Shown piece by piece: positions 1 through 10,394 of a DNA stretch of 64,000 nt. Within the stretch, counting starts at the first letter, position 1; each line of letters starts with the position of its first letter. A model generated the notes under the pieces. It was given only the letters and a program-made list of their open reading frames with translations. It had not been told where the DNA came from and searched no databases. Source of the DNA: Durusdinium trenchii (Eukaryota > Sar > Dinophyceae > Suessiales > Symbiodiniaceae). Location: positions 2,123,971-2,187,970 of the forward strand of contig CAXAMN010022695.1 in assembly GCA_963970005.1 (NCBI GenBank), written 5' to 3'. A program made the translations under genes and the position numbers.

Positions 1-48
1 TAGTAACAGGTGCCTTACTAGTAGTAACAAGTGCCACGCTAGTAGTAT
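1..48. repeat. Dispersed short repeat, TAGTAACAAG family
   Basis: Near-tandem units built on CTAGTAGTAACAAGTGCC and containing the palindrome ACTAGT. Related clusters lie at 415-476, 25405-25470, 29863-29990, 46015-46075, 59940-60005 and 61540-61620. No coding potential is visible. Confidence 0.75.
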
Positions 49-414
49 GGTGAAGAGAAGGTCTCTTGGATCCGGACCGACTTGCGGTCCGCAGACGTGA
101 GTGATGCTTCGCACGCAGACGGGTCATTCATGACGTGTTTCGGCAAAGTTGAGGTGAAGCATTGGCGAGGAAGTGCATCTTGGTGCAGTAAAATCGAACA
201 TGGTATTGCATGCAATAGTTGTCATTGGGGGTGATTTGAATGAGTTCATCCCAACCAGCACACACACACATGTCAGACAGCTTCAGGATGATGTCAAGCC
301 CGAATGCGTGGACAACACAGCCGCAGCCTCAGCGAAGCCATGCGTTCACAATCGCGGAGAAGCAATGTGAAATACAGCGCCTCAAAAAACGTGACTGGGT
401 GAGGAACACTCACA

Positions 415-476
415 ACAAGGGCATCGCTACTGGTAAAAAGGGCATCGCTACTAGTAGCAAGAAGCTACTAGTAGCA
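415..476. repeat. Dispersed short repeat, TAGTAACAAG family
   Basis: Units alternate between GGGCATCGCTACTGG-type and CTACTAGTAGCAAGAAG-type sequence. This is the same family as at 1-48, with TAGCAAGAAG variants. It lies just before a short open frame with weak methyltransferase-like similarity. Confidence 0.7.
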
Positions 477-489
477 AACTCAGTGTTTC

Positions 490-632
490 CTTTTGGAGCA
501 CCCGTCAGCCGAGTGCGATCCCGGGCCCTGAATGCCTCCGATCGAATGAGGATCCACGGCATCCGGCCAACGACAAGCTCTATTCGGAAGTGCCTGTTGA
601 AGAGCTTCCGGGAGGTGAATCCCTGCAGATGA
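490..632 (+). pseudogene. Possible relic of a cytosine methyltransferase C-terminal motif
   Basis: The open frame contains RALNASDRMRIHGI. This resembles RELTPDECMRIHGF in the methyltransferase exon near 22,530, which is the motif IX region of C5 methyltransferases. Nothing else of the enzyme is visible around it: the motif X (GN) segment is absent and the frame closes soon after. The match is short, so it could be chance. It is at best a small broken fragment. Confidence 0.2.
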
Positions 633-907
633 CCGCAGACGCCTGGCGCCATACGTCGAAACAACGGGCTGGATTGCATGGGAAGGCTCTTTTGCACATC
701 GGAATTGCAGAAAGCGGTTGTCTCTCCGTGGTGGAGTTTCTTTGTTTGTTGTGAGAAGCCGATGCTTCGTCGCTGAATTGACAAAGAGTTCGATTTTTTT
801 TAACGATTTCTTATTGTAACACATTGGAAGCATGGTTTCGATTTTAGATGATGAGTCGGATGAGCTCTGAAAGCTAGGTCCACGTGAGTCACATCCGAAC
901 ATCCAAG

Positions 908-1140
908 GCCAGAGTGATACCATACTGGACGAAGTGCATCGTACCTCTATTGACAGGTGAGCTAAAATGCCTGATGAACAGATTTGGAGAATTCTGTGCC
1001 TTGTGACATTCTTTGGTTCACAATGGTTCACATATGTTTGCCTGGGAGGTGAGCAGAATATTCTGGTGGTGGCGCATCGGGATTCCTTGAGAGCGCTCTT
1101 TGGGCACTTGGAAGGTGTAGAAGCTGGGACCGTTTTTTGA
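908..1140 (+). pseudogene. PGAM: Phosphoglycerate mutase, C-terminal exons of an upstream copy
   Basis: Two short exons splice in phase. The first (908-956) encodes ARVIPYWTKCIVPLLTG, the segment before the second catalytic histidine in 2,3-bisphosphoglycerate-dependent phosphoglycerate mutase. The second (1049-1140) encodes GEQNILVVAHRDSLRALFGH, which carries that histidine in AHRDS (the family usually has AHGNS). The frame ends at a TGA shortly after FGHLEGVEAGTVF, before the usual PLVYEL-type tail. The N-terminal RHGES exon of this copy was not found in the window. The 92-bp intron is bounded by the 8-bp direct repeat AGGTGAGC. This is either the 3' end of a gene starting left of the window or a relic. 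It lies in the same direction as the fuller copy downstream, so the two form a tandem pair. Confidence 0.7.
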
Positions 1141-1962
1141 CGGCACATCGCAGACAGCTCCGCTGGTCTATGAGTTCGGTGCGGGTCTCAGGATCATCTC
1201 GAAACGAAGGTTTTGGATGGAGAACTGGGGATTTTGGTGATTGTGTCCAACAAAAGGGCAGCACACACGAAAAGGGGCTTGCCTTTTTTTTGTTTTTCTT
1301 CGACTTGCTGGTTGCACTCGGAGTTGCCACAGATCTGGGCCGTTGTTGCGCCGCCACTGCCAACTGTAGTACTTGTACTGTACTAGTCGAACAAGGCCAG
1401 GTTGATGGTGCCAGCTGCTGTTTGCTTGGCAGTGACTTCAAGTGGCAAACAGTTACTCGTTAAATCGCGCCATGCTCTTTGTTGCATCGTTACTTTCGGC
1501 AGGAAACACACCCTTTTAGTGAGAACGCACCGGCGTTCTGAAAGGTTTGCACATGCGCCTTAACACTACTTTTGCATTGCCGGCCCAGAAAACGATAACA
1601 GAAAAAACGATAACGAGTTTATACAGGATGCTATCTGGGGTCTATGCCGGTGTCACTTTACCCGCGGCCACATGCAGCCAATCATGAGGAAACTGCAAGA
1701 CAGTGACGCTTGCATGGTGCTGAGGTAACGATGCGACTTTCTTCAAGAAGTACAGTCTTAGTACCCTGAGCCCTGAGCTGGGACTCAGCCCGAAGAGCCT
1801 GGGACTGGTTCGATTTCATAATCAGCCTGGTGTTCATTATGAAAAGGTGGGCGAGGCCTGGTTGGGACTTGGTTTAGAACATTTTAGAACTGAGATTCCA
1901 AAATCTTTCGAACTTTTGCACGCCTCAACAGTTTCTTCCAGTGACTTGCTCCTTTGTCTCAG
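1141..1962. other. Spacer or intron between phosphoglycerate mutase copies
   Basis: No supportable exon or RNA was seen. The start and first exon of the downstream mutase may lie here but could not be recognised. Confidence 0.5.
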
Positions 1963-3863
1963 GTGGTTATCCTTCGTCACGGAGAAAGTGAATGCAACCT
2001 GAAAGAACAGTTTACCGGCTGGGAAGATTCTGGCATGACCGCCAAGGGTATTGAACAAGCACGGAAAGCTGGAAGGTTCTTAAAGGAGCACGGCTTTAAG
2101 TTCGATATGGTTTTTACCTCGGTCTTGAGCCGTGCCATCGAATCTGCTGCGTTGATTTGTGAAGAGTCCGACAACAAAGACGTCCCCATGGAAAAAGCCT
2201 GGCAACTCAATGCCAGGCATCCGGGGGTTCTTCAAGGCTTGACGAAGAAAGACGCCGTGAGTTTGTATGGCAAAGAAAAGGTGAATCTTTGGAGAGGGAG
2301 CTACGATGTGATGCCCGAGACGGTGGGATTGGATGACCATCGCCATCCAGTCAACAATCCGAACCTTGGATATCGTACAAAGGGAAAAAGGGGAGAAGGT
2401 CGCGGAGAGAGAGAGAGAGAGAGAGACTGGGAGTGTGGATGTTGAGGGGTTTGATGGACATGGGATGTAAACGAAACCAACATGGGAATCATCGTTAAGA
2501 CAAAATCTGTTTCTGAGCAGCTGCGAACTCAATCACTTGAACAAGCATCCAGAACACTTTGCTAAAACATCGCAACCAATTCTGCTGTGGTTCATCCGAT
2601 TCATCCCATATGCCAGCCTGTCACTGAGATTGTTTCATTATGCTGCCAATGTGAAGGTGTACAGGGTGTGTGTATGTGTGTGTGGTTTTCCACAGAGTTG
2701 TTCAGCAGCAGACAATTGGGGCCTTGATCGGCAGCCAAACCAATCCTTGTGGGTGCTGGCAAAAGAAAGGCATGGTGTGTACTTACTGCCAACAGTAGTT
2801 GCCCCAAACACCCAAACATCCAAAGCGTATCAAAAAGGTTAATATATTCTGGCATCCATGTTGCGAGGTCAACACAATCTTGTGATTTTGCTTGTGTGCT
2901 CAAGTAAGTCTTCCCCCATCAACCATTTGCGTATAGTATAGTTTTTTTTTTTTTTTAGAGAAACACAGACCAGGCTCTATAGTGGCATTCCAAAACGAGA
3001 TTTGCCTCCTGGCGGTGAGTCTTTAGCCCGCACAGTTGATCGCATCGTGCCATACTGGCGAGGAAGCCACTTGGGCAATGTGAATGCCGTTTGTTCGATG
3101 GTTTTCTTTTTTTTCCTGACAAAAATAACTCATATCGTTTTTGAAAAGTTCCACAGTCGATCTGTCGTTCAATTGTCCAGTCGATGGTTCGGAAGTTTGG
3201 AGTTCGAGAAGGTGGATTCAAGATTCAATTGGGAAATGAATCCATGACGATGTATCACGATGTAAAACAGGGTTCCTGTTGTCCATACAAATCCAAGACA
3301 TCTGAGATGAGGATGTGCATACTTCACAAGTGGGGTCCAAACAATGTGTAACTCCTGTGTGAGGAATCAACCGCCAATGACTCATCACCGTAGCTGAGGT
3401 ATTGCTCCACAGGTGAAAGCTGGGAAGTCAGTGCTGATTGTTGGACACAAGAATTCCTTGAAGGCAGGAGTCTAGTGGTGAGTTGAAAGCTGAAACGCAT
3501 GGGTCGTATTGCTCAGCAACAAACTGAGGTACCCAGGCTTATGTTTGAGTTACCAGAGTGGTGCTTGCCCACCATGCCCCACAGCCATGTGTTTACTTAT
3601 TGTGTTGGCGTGGGGAACGGTTCATGCTCAAGCCTAGATCTGGTTGTTGCTGAATGGAGGCATTGTTCATGTACCTGGAAGACACCTCAGAGCACGACAT
3701 GTTTGATGTGAAGCCCGTTTCGACCACCGCACCCTTGGTGATGGAATTTGGACTATGCAAATTCAGCGATCGATTGATGATTCTGAGAAAGTATTTTGTG
3801 AAACATACCACAGAGGAAGGCTTGGCACTGAGCCAATGCAAAGATGGCTCCTTCCACAAGTGA
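1963..3863 (+). CDS. PGAM: Phosphoglycerate mutase (2,3-BPG-dependent type)
   Basis: This glycolytic enzyme interconverts 3- and 2-phosphoglycerate through a phosphohistidine. The large exon (1963 to about 2373) starts after a CTCAG acceptor and encodes VVILRHGESECNLKEQFTGW, the catalytic RHG motif and substrate loop. It continues through SRAIESA and LNARHPGVLQGLTKKDA to HRHPVNNPNLGY. The second exon (about 2960-3070) encodes DLPPGGESLARTVDRIVPYW. The third (3414-3463) encodes VKAGKSVLIVGHKNSLK, with the second histidine in GHKNS. The fourth (3660-3863) encodes ALFMYLEDTSEHDMFD and TTAPLVMEF, then an unusual tail of about 34 residues before TGA. The last intron has a GC donor and AGGCA at both ends. 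No initiating ATG exon was recognised. The first intron needs a non-standard donor to keep frame. The family assignment is firm; exon ends are approximate. Confidence 0.88.
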
Positions 3864-4616
3864 GTTGTGGCCTGGAGGATTCTTGACAATTGACTGTACA
3901 TAGACAGCATCATGGGACAGCCAGCATCGACAGCCAGCGGCGTTCTCGCGCTCAGGCGTCTCCTGTGGATTTTCCGGCCGCAAGGGTGCCGAATCCACAC
4001 GGAAAACGGAGTCCTGAACAGTCATGGAGTCCTGAACTGGGTCCAGGGTTTTGTGACTCCAGCGATCGATTTGGCATAGAGAAACAACGGCCCAAGCTGG
4101 ATGTCAAAAGGTGATCCGAGAATTCTCAGACTCTTTTTCAATGGAAGAATGGAACCACTCTCTTCAGTGCAGAAGTTGATGGGGTTCTGCTATGTTCCGA
4201 TCCCGTCTTCAGGAGGAGCCTGAGTTTGTTGGCCCTGGGGGAGCAACCAGGCGCCGGTTTCCACAGTATGGGAGGTGGACGAACTGCTCCTGTTAGTCAA
4301 AACCTGCATGGCGATCTGAAATCGCAGGCCTCAATGGGATCAGGGTCAGTGTAGGATGACCATCCGCCACAAGGGGTTTTGATCAGACGGGTAGTCCAAC
4401 CGATTGTGCCGGTGTGTGAATGTGCAAGGGAACAACTGACTGCACTTGCGGCCATGCTGCAGCAACAACCGGATATGCGATGATCTCAGATCGGAGAGGG
4501 AGTGTGATCAGATTGTCATACCCAAAGCAAGCATAGAGAGCTTGCAGTGAAGAATGAATAAGTAAATTACATATTGAAACAATTTGAAGCACATCGCAAT
4601 TGGACACCTAAATCAA
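3864..4616. other. Noncoding or unassigned
   Basis: An open stretch begins at an ATG at 3912 and encodes GQPASTASGVLALRRLLWIF-type sequence until about 4078. It resembles nothing known to me. It could be an exon but has no supporting motif. Confidence 0.3.
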
Positions 4617-4760
4617 GTTGATTCGTAGGCTGGAGCAGCTGCTTCCAGATATAGAAGCCCAAGACCCCAACATGGCTGCAGCCATCCGTCTGGGCCTCAG
4701 AATCCCTGGAATTTTCTGGGCTTTCTCCCAGATTCGAACTTCAGTGAAGCGAGCTCCAAG
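4617..4760 (+). CDS. Exon of an unrecognised gene
   Basis: A 144-bp open segment follows an AAG acceptor and ends at a canonical AG|GTGAGA donor. It encodes LIRRLEQLLPDIEAQDPNMA, then a short hydrophobic stretch (GLRIPGIFWAFSQI) and a basic end. The LEQLLPDIEAQDP part is helical and vaguely like an STI1-type repeat, which would suit the RAD23-like exon downstream. The similarity is too weak to name. Confidence 0.4.
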
Positions 4761-5025
4761 GTGAGAATCCTCAGTGGCTTGTTTGCATTTGCGTTTTTCC
4801 ATGGCTCCAGCCACCATATCAAGCCAATTGGTCAATTCTTCTACGAAATTGGATCGAATTGGTCATGTGGGCTTGTAGCAACATACAATGTTCCACCCCA
4901 GTGCAGAAGCCAGCTAAGGCTTTCTTAATCTTTGTTATGCTATGTTATGCTTTGTTATAGATCTGAGGCTTGCACGTTTGGCCAATTCTAAGGCCTTTGA
5001 ACATACGTAGCATGTTGCTGTTCGA

Positions 5026-5391
5026 TTGTACCACTTTTCGACCAAACTCCAGACGGCGAAACCTTTCGTGGAGGCTTTCGGCGACTCGACTCGACCAAAA
5101 ACGAATGCAAAGCGACTGTTTGAGGCGGCTCATCGAGCATTTGGCGAGAATGGGAGCTGGAGGTGCGCTAGCTCCATAGCAAGAAGATCCCAAGCAGATA
5201 CCCTGGACATGCAAATCATACAACAACTTCCTGCCACTTACACCCTGGGCTCATTATCATACTCAACATTCATACTCTCTTTTTTCCTCCGTGTGCGCCG
5301 ATCAGCAGGAGGCATGCCTGGAATGCCCGGTGGCATGCCCCCTGGTGGCGAAGTGATTCGACTGACCGAGGAGGAGAACGCCGCCGTCTAA
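5026..5391 (+). CDS. RAD23: RAD23-like protein fragment (linker before the second UBA)
   Basis: The 3' part (about 5309-5391) encodes GGMPGMPGGMPPGG followed by EVIRLTEEENAAV. In RAD23-type ubiquitin-shuttle and repair proteins a Gly/Pro/Met-rich linker is followed by the start of the C-terminal UBA domain, usually V/I-x-L-T-x-E-E-x-A-A-V/I. The rest of the UBA (xRLxxLGF) is not found before the stop at 5389-5391, nor in the next few kilobases. Either an intron starts here or the gene is truncated. The upstream part of the open frame shows no family signature and may be partly intronic. Other Gly-Met-Pro-tailed proteins such as Hsp70 cochaperones are the main alternative, but the LTEEENAAV end favours RAD23. 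Confidence 0.4.
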   Translation: MYHFSTKLQTAKPFVEAFGDSTRPKTNAKRLFEAAHRAFGENGSWRCASSIARRSQADTLDMQIIQQLPATYTLGSLSYSTFILSFFLRVRRSAGGMPGMPGGMPPGGEVIRLTEEENAAV

Positions 5392-5644
5392 AGCTCAGCG
5401 CAGGTCCCTGTGTGCCCATGCACAGGCGCCGCCCATGGTTCGATACTTTAAATTGATAAGAACAAGATGGAGAAACATTGTCCATTTTTCCGTAGAATTG
5501 AACGTGTCCTAAGGGAATCTATATACAGTTTGCAACAATATGGATGGTAAGCCAGAGTGTTCGTCTACCTTCTCTCTCATTTCTCGGGTGTGTTCCACGA
5601 AAAGCGTTCTATGGGGTGTTGCTTGTTCTATATAGTCACGGACA

Positions 5645-5775
5645 AATACTTAGAAGCTATTTTGGAAAAAAATACTTTTTCTAAACGCGCTGCTGCAAGG
5701 TTCTAAGTAAACGCTTAGAAGCATGAAAAACAAGATGTTTGCAGCTGTGGAGTTCCGAGGGTTCTAAGTGAGTGT
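5645..5775. repeat. GGTTCTAAGTG-family repeat, small cluster
   Basis: Contains AAGGTTCTAAGTAAACG, CTTAGAAGC (the reverse orientation core) and GGGTTCTAAGTGAGTG. The same 11-bp core forms a denser array at 24448-24680. Confidence 0.6.
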
Positions 5776-6053
5776 TGCGCAAGCTATTTTGACATTTGGC
5801 AGCGCACATAAATTTTGGTGAGTTGTTGTTTGGGTGCTGGAAGCCTACACATTTGGCTCAATTGCAAGACGGTGACAGCAGTCGCTTTACTGGTTTGTCA
5901 TAGCTGGTTTGTCATAGCTGGAATGATAGCCTGTAGTAACTACTTACTTGTTGAATGGCTGGCCTTTCGAACTTTTTCCTAACTACTCATTTTCCCATGC
6001 ACAACTATATAAAATAGAGTTGTTTCCATATTTGTGTGTATTGTGCATATCTT

Positions 6054-6074
6054 GGGGGGGGGGGGGGGGGGGGG
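6054..6074. repeat. Poly-G tract
   Basis: An uninterrupted run of about 21 G, bounded by CTT and AATAAATG. It is a likely site of length error. Confidence 0.9.
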
Positions 6075-6874
6075 AATAAATGCGAAAAACGACGAGCGGC
6101 GGCATGTTGCATCTCGAATCCCTAAATTCAGGGGCGTATAGATGCGTAGAAGTTTCACAATTCTCCAACATGTCCCCATTTTAGTGTTTGCTATCTCTGG
6201 GACAACGAACTCACATGAACAGCCCTCAAAAACTCCAATAACATATGTTTTAATTCGAGACTTTCTCTACATACCTTGAAGCACGATAAACCCGGCGTCT
6301 TCTTGAGCGGAATCTTCTTGAGCGTCAGCCGGCGACAATCTGCAGCAAACATATCCGCCAAACATGTCGTTTCTTTTTCTGTCGCTCCTCTCCCTTGGTA
6401 TCCTTATTATGAGCAAGAGCAATTGCTTAAAACGGCATCTTTGGACTTGTAGATGTCGGAGTGGGAACACAAAAATAGAGGCTGTAAGTAGGGTGGGACG
6501 TTTTTTTGTGGAAAATCTGTTGCGTAAAGTGTAGCTCAAACAGCTATTGTGAAGTGGCCTGCTTACTAAATCCATCACAATCCTAATGAGATCCAACGAA
6601 TGCGAATACATTTGTTTCCAAATCGCTTGACTTCACGTGGTGTTTGCGCGTGCCTTTCGTGCCTGAGATTCTTATTGTGAGCTGTGGCCAAAGCCTGATT
6701 GATGGAATTGTTCGAACTTGTGCTGGCATGGTGCATTCATTCCAAAAAACCTGTCGCAAGACCTATGTGACGCAAGGTTTTTTGGTTTCGCAGAACACAT
6801 GGGAAGCGGTTCTTTTTCGCCGATAGCCGATTTTCATAGCTGAACTATATTGGATTTATATCGCGACGGAAGCC

Positions 6875-7012
6875 ATGCCGCCAAAGAGAAAGGCATGCGA
6901 AAATTGTTTGAGCGATGACTTAGAGAAGCTCAATGGCGCGACTGGGAACAGAGTGCATCGTGAAGCAGCGTTTGCTGCCCAGTATCTGGAGACCCGGAAG
7001 GAGTATGCCTTT
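6875..7012 (+). CDS. First exon of an unrecognised gene
   Basis: An ATG opens MPPKRKACENCLSDDLEKLN and a soluble helical stretch, ending in phase 0 at a canonical donor, TTT|GTAAGT. The N-terminus is lysine-rich (PPKRK), like a nuclear localisation signal, and has one CxxC. No family is recognised. The following intron contains the compound repeat at 7077-8010. The likely downstream exon at 8070-8385 does not join directly in phase, so another small exon may be missing. Confidence 0.5.
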
Positions 7013-7076
7013 GTAAGTGATGCTTGGCACTTTGGTTGGTGCTTGCACCTTACCTTGAAAGAACTCCTTTTTCTTT

Positions 7077-8010
7077 ATTTTTTCCCACCTTTCATGCGCG
7101 GGTTGTTCTCCTTCTCCTTCTTCTCCTTCTTCTCCTTCTTCTTCTCCTTCTTCTTCTCCTTCTCCTTCTTCTCCTTTTCCTTCTCCTCCTCGTCCTCCAC
7201 CGCCGCACCACGCCCAGTGTTCCCTGTCGGACCTCACGACCATCCATGTCCAGTGTTCCCTGTCGGACCTCAACCACGACCATCGACGCCCAGTGCCCCC
7301 TGCCGGACCTCAACCACGACCAGGCATGCCCAGTGTTCCCTGCCGGACCTGAACCACGACCAGCCACGCCCAGTCTTCCCTGCCGGACCTCAACCACGAC
7401 CAGCCATGCTCAGTGTTCCCTGCCAGACCTCAACCACGACCAGCCACGCCCAGTGTTCCCTGCCGGACCTCAACACACAATTACACACAGAACAACAAAC
7501 ACACAACCGCAAACACAACTACAAAGAGACAATCCCGAACACATTAGGACAAACACAACCAACCACAAACACACAACCACAAACAGAACAAAAAAAACAC
7601 ACAACCATCACAAACCCATCACGACATACACAACCACAAGCAGAACAACAAACACACAATCACAAACACAACTAGAAACACACAGCCACAAACACACAAT
7701 CACAAACACACAACGACAAACACAATCACAAACATAACCACAACACACCACGACAACACATAACTACAAACACACAACCATAAACACAGCACAGAAGGAC
7801 AACGCACCACCGGAGGACCGAAGCAAAATCGCGAACCAGCAGGAGCAATCAGTTCGAAGATATGGCAGAGTGAGTGCGGTAGGATGCGTATGTCTACAAA
7901 TCTGAGACTATACACTTGGGCTGCGACACGCGCAACAAGGTTGATGTCAACGTGGTCGTTTTGAAGTGTCATGGTGGGGTCACTCGAAGTAAAGTAGTTT
8001 TTTCAAAAGG
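7077..8010. repeat. Compound dispersed repeat, copy 1
   Basis: In order: a TTTTCCCACCT...GGGTTGTT start; a CTCCTTCTT pyrimidine tract (about 7109-7200); a 40-bp minisatellite (about 7211-7472) with the core TGCCGGACCTCAACCACGAC; a CA-rich tract (about 7473-7800); and a tail (about 7930-8010) with CAAGGTTGATGTCAACGTGG and CACTCGAAGTAAAGTA. The same parts recur in the same order at 20536-21500, so this behaves as one repeated unit. No transposase or RT is visible inside. Long Leu/Phe/Ser or Arg/Glu frames here are by-products of the pyrimidine tract. Confidence 0.8.
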
Positions 8011-8069
8011 AGGACGGCGAGTTGCGTAAAGTATGCCGTGCGGTGAGTGAGGTACTTTTCTTACAGGCA

Positions 8070-8385
8070 TCTTGTTGGGTCGTCAGTTGAAGACCGCATT
8101 GGCGAAATTATGCCCATTTTTCTGGCGGCATACATCGGAGTTCGGCGTCATCAAACCGAATCTCTACCAGGGTGGCTGCGCGATATTGCACAGCGTGAGA
8201 TTCCTTTTTATGACGGTAAACACTCCTTAACTACAGTCGTGGACGCCATCCGTCTTCATGAAGTCGACAAGGAGCATGATGTCCTCGCTGCAAAGTTTTG
8301 TGTTGTGTTCCAGCTCCTGAAAGAGGTCTATCAGCACTTTGGTATGCCCGCGTTGATCATCAATGTGCTTTTGGCTACCAGGTGA
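8070..8385 (+). CDS. Exon of an unrecognised gene
   Basis: After a TTCTTACAG acceptor, a 105-codon open segment encodes LVGSSVEDRIGEIMPIFLAA, RDIAQREIPFYDGKHS and VFQLLKEVYQHFGMPALIIN. It reads like a globular helical protein. It ends near CTACCAG|GTGAGG, a canonical donor. It probably belongs with the exon at 6875-7012. I do not recognise the family. Confidence 0.5.
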
Positions 8386-8715
8386 GGTTGTTGGCGTTTG
8401 TAATAGGTTATTTCTGGTGAGCAATGCCCAAGATTCTTAAAGGTGCAACGTGAGAAGGACAAACAAAGCCACAGAAAACCAAAGCAAATCTAAACAAGTC
8501 AAAGTAGTTTAAGGCTGAAAGGAAATGAACGGAAATTGACCTGAAATAGGAGGAAAGGAACACGAAAGGAAATAAATGAAAGGAAACGGGAAAGGATATT
8601 ATAGAGTGTTCAGATAAGACTGAACCATATTATTATAGCGTCCACGACATAGTATGAACAAGCGATACCTGGACGGTCGGCGTGCATAGCGTTTTGTAAA
8701 TAATGATTTCGGCGG
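8386..8715. other. Noncoding, GAAAGGAAA-rich
   Basis: Purine-rich sequence with loose GGAAAGGAAA-type repetition around 8515-8600. No gene was seen. Confidence 0.5.
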
Positions 8716-9192
8716 TTGTTTGCTTTATTTGCATTTTCAACCAATCCTCCCAGAGCGACGAACGAAGTGAAGCGCCGATTGAAGAAGTTTTGGGTTGAAG
8801 TTTTGCTTGGAGATTGCAAGTTTTTCGATTTTCATTCCTCCTTGACTTTCGTTGCTTCGCGCTGTGGACGCCTCATCGGCGCACCCCAACCCCTGGAAGC
8901 CCGCGTAGCGTCTGCGCAACACCCACCTCAACAAGCGACTGCCGCCGAAGCACCGCCTGCCGGAACCACCGCCAATAACCCCCCCCCGGGAAAAAAGCCA
9001 AGCTTTGAGCGTGCCCTCGCGATTGGTAAAAGCTCAAAAGATGAAGGGCGCAACACTACTAGTACCCCTGCCGCCTTAAGCAAAGCCATCCGGTTGCCCA
9101 CCGACCACGCCTATACGCGCGCCTATACCACGGCCAAACAGAAAGCGCGGCCAGACACACACCCATACCCACCCCTGCTGAAGCTTTGTCCT
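8716..9192 (+). CDS. Hypothetical open frame running into a tandem array
   Basis: The frame starts with a hydrophobic MFALFAFSTN segment, then a basic region, an Ala/Pro-rich stretch (AAEAPPAGTTANNPPPGKKP) and a Ser/Thr-rich part. It then enters the GAACGAC array and loses complexity. No domain is recognised. It may be a real short gene whose 3' end has been overtaken by the repeat, or a chance frame in GC-rich DNA. Confidence 0.25.
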
Positions 9193-9194
9193 TT

Positions 9195-9705
9195 GAACGG
9201 ACGAACGACGACCGACGACCGACGAACGACGAACGACGAACGACGAACGAACGACGAAGGACGAACGACGAACGATGAACGATGAACGAACGACGAACGA
9301 CGAACGACTACGACGAACGACGAGCGACGAACGAACGACGAACGACGAACGACGAGCGACGAACGAACGAAACGACGACGAAGAACAATGAACGAACGAC
9401 GACGAACGACGAACGACGAACGACGAGCGACGAACGAACGACAAACGACCAACGACGAACGACAAACGACGAACGACGAGCGACGAACGAACGACGAACG
9501 AACGACGACGAAGAACGACGAACGACGGACGACGGACGACGCACGACGATCGACGAACGACGAACGACGGACGAACGACGAACGACGAACCACGAACGAA
9601 CGATGAAGGACCAAGGATCGACCAAGGACGAACGACGAACGCCGAACGACGAACGCCGAACGACGAACGAACGACGAACGATGAAGGAACGACGAACGAC
9701 GAACG
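9195..9705. repeat. GAACGAC short-unit tandem array
   Basis: About 510 bp of 4- and 7-bp units (CGAA, GAACGAC and variants such as GAGCGAC and GGACGAC). The composition leaves several frames open on both strands, giving repetitive FVVRRSS-type and RRTTNDE-type translations that are not genes. Confidence 0.95.
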
Positions 9706-9984
9706 TCTGAACGCGCCTGGCATCTTCAGCCGGTTCCGGCTGAGGGCCTGGCGTCCGAAGCAGCGTCCAAAAGGCCCGGAAGGTGGACCGTATGAGAGGT
9801 ACCACAGTGCTGCTGAACCTCGGTTTCTACACAAGAATTTGAACGTCGCAAACAAGCATGGCTACAGCAACTCAAGCCCAGCCCCCCGTCACACGCACGC
9901 GCACTCGCACAGTTTGTGAGCGTCCTCCTCCTCATCCGCTTCTCCCTCCTGTTCCGAATCTTCTCCGCAACTGCCAGCTCCAGA

Positions 9985-10130
9985 TCGCAGTGGGCACTGC
10001 CGGACCTCAACTGGTAGCTGTTGATGACTGGGCGCTGCCGGACCTCAAGTGCAAGCTCCCAGGTGCCGTTTGCGGCGCTGCCGGATTTCAACTGGCAGCT
10101 GTTGGCTGCCAGACCTCATGCGCAAGCTCC
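9985..10130. repeat. Diverged minisatellite sharing the TGCCGGACCTCAA core
   Basis: Four diverged units at irregular 28-43 bp spacing contain CTGCCGGACCTCAA or close variants. The core matches the 40-bp minisatellite in the compound repeats at 7.2 and 20.7 kb, but the filler differs (CTGGCAGCTGTTGG type). Confidence 0.65.
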
Positions 10131-10394
10131 AAAGTGCCGTTTGACCCCAACTGCAAGTTTGAGATCAATGATGGGCTCTCCCAGCCTTCAACGAACGTTC
10201 CAACTGCCAGTACTGGAAACCCCAGTGAAGTTCCTGAATTGCTATGAGTCCGCCAGGACAAAAATGTGTTGAAAGGGGAGATGACCTGTGCAACCTCTGG
10301 ACACGTCGCGTCTCCACCCGTGCAAAAGGATTTGGTGCAAGGGGCAGGCTCGCGTGCTGCGTGCTGCGCGCTGCGTGCGCGAGCGTGCTGCGCG

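Larger units (their letters stand above)
5392..6874. other. Noncoding, with simple repeats
   Basis: No supportable gene was seen. It holds a small GGTTCTAAGT repeat cluster and a guanine homopolymer at about 6054-6074. Confidence 0.5.

Noticed and set aside
5851-5871. Relic of the dinoflagellate spliced leader (CATTTGGCTCAATTG)
   Set aside because: It matches only part of the leader 3' end, and nothing around it looks like a reintegrated transcript start.
7205-7472. CRISPR-like regular repeats
   Set aside because: The units are contiguous 40-bp minisatellite copies without unique spacers, and the genome is eukaryotic.
7024-7737. Long Leu-rich, Phe/Ser-rich and Arg-rich frames on both strands
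   Set aside because: They are translations of the CTCCTT tract, 40-bp minisatellite and CA-rich tract of the compound repeat, and all frames look equally repetitive.
9076-9855. 259-codon minus-strand frame with FVVRRSS repeats
   Set aside because: It covers the GAACGAC array. Several other frames on both strands are also open with equally periodic translations.
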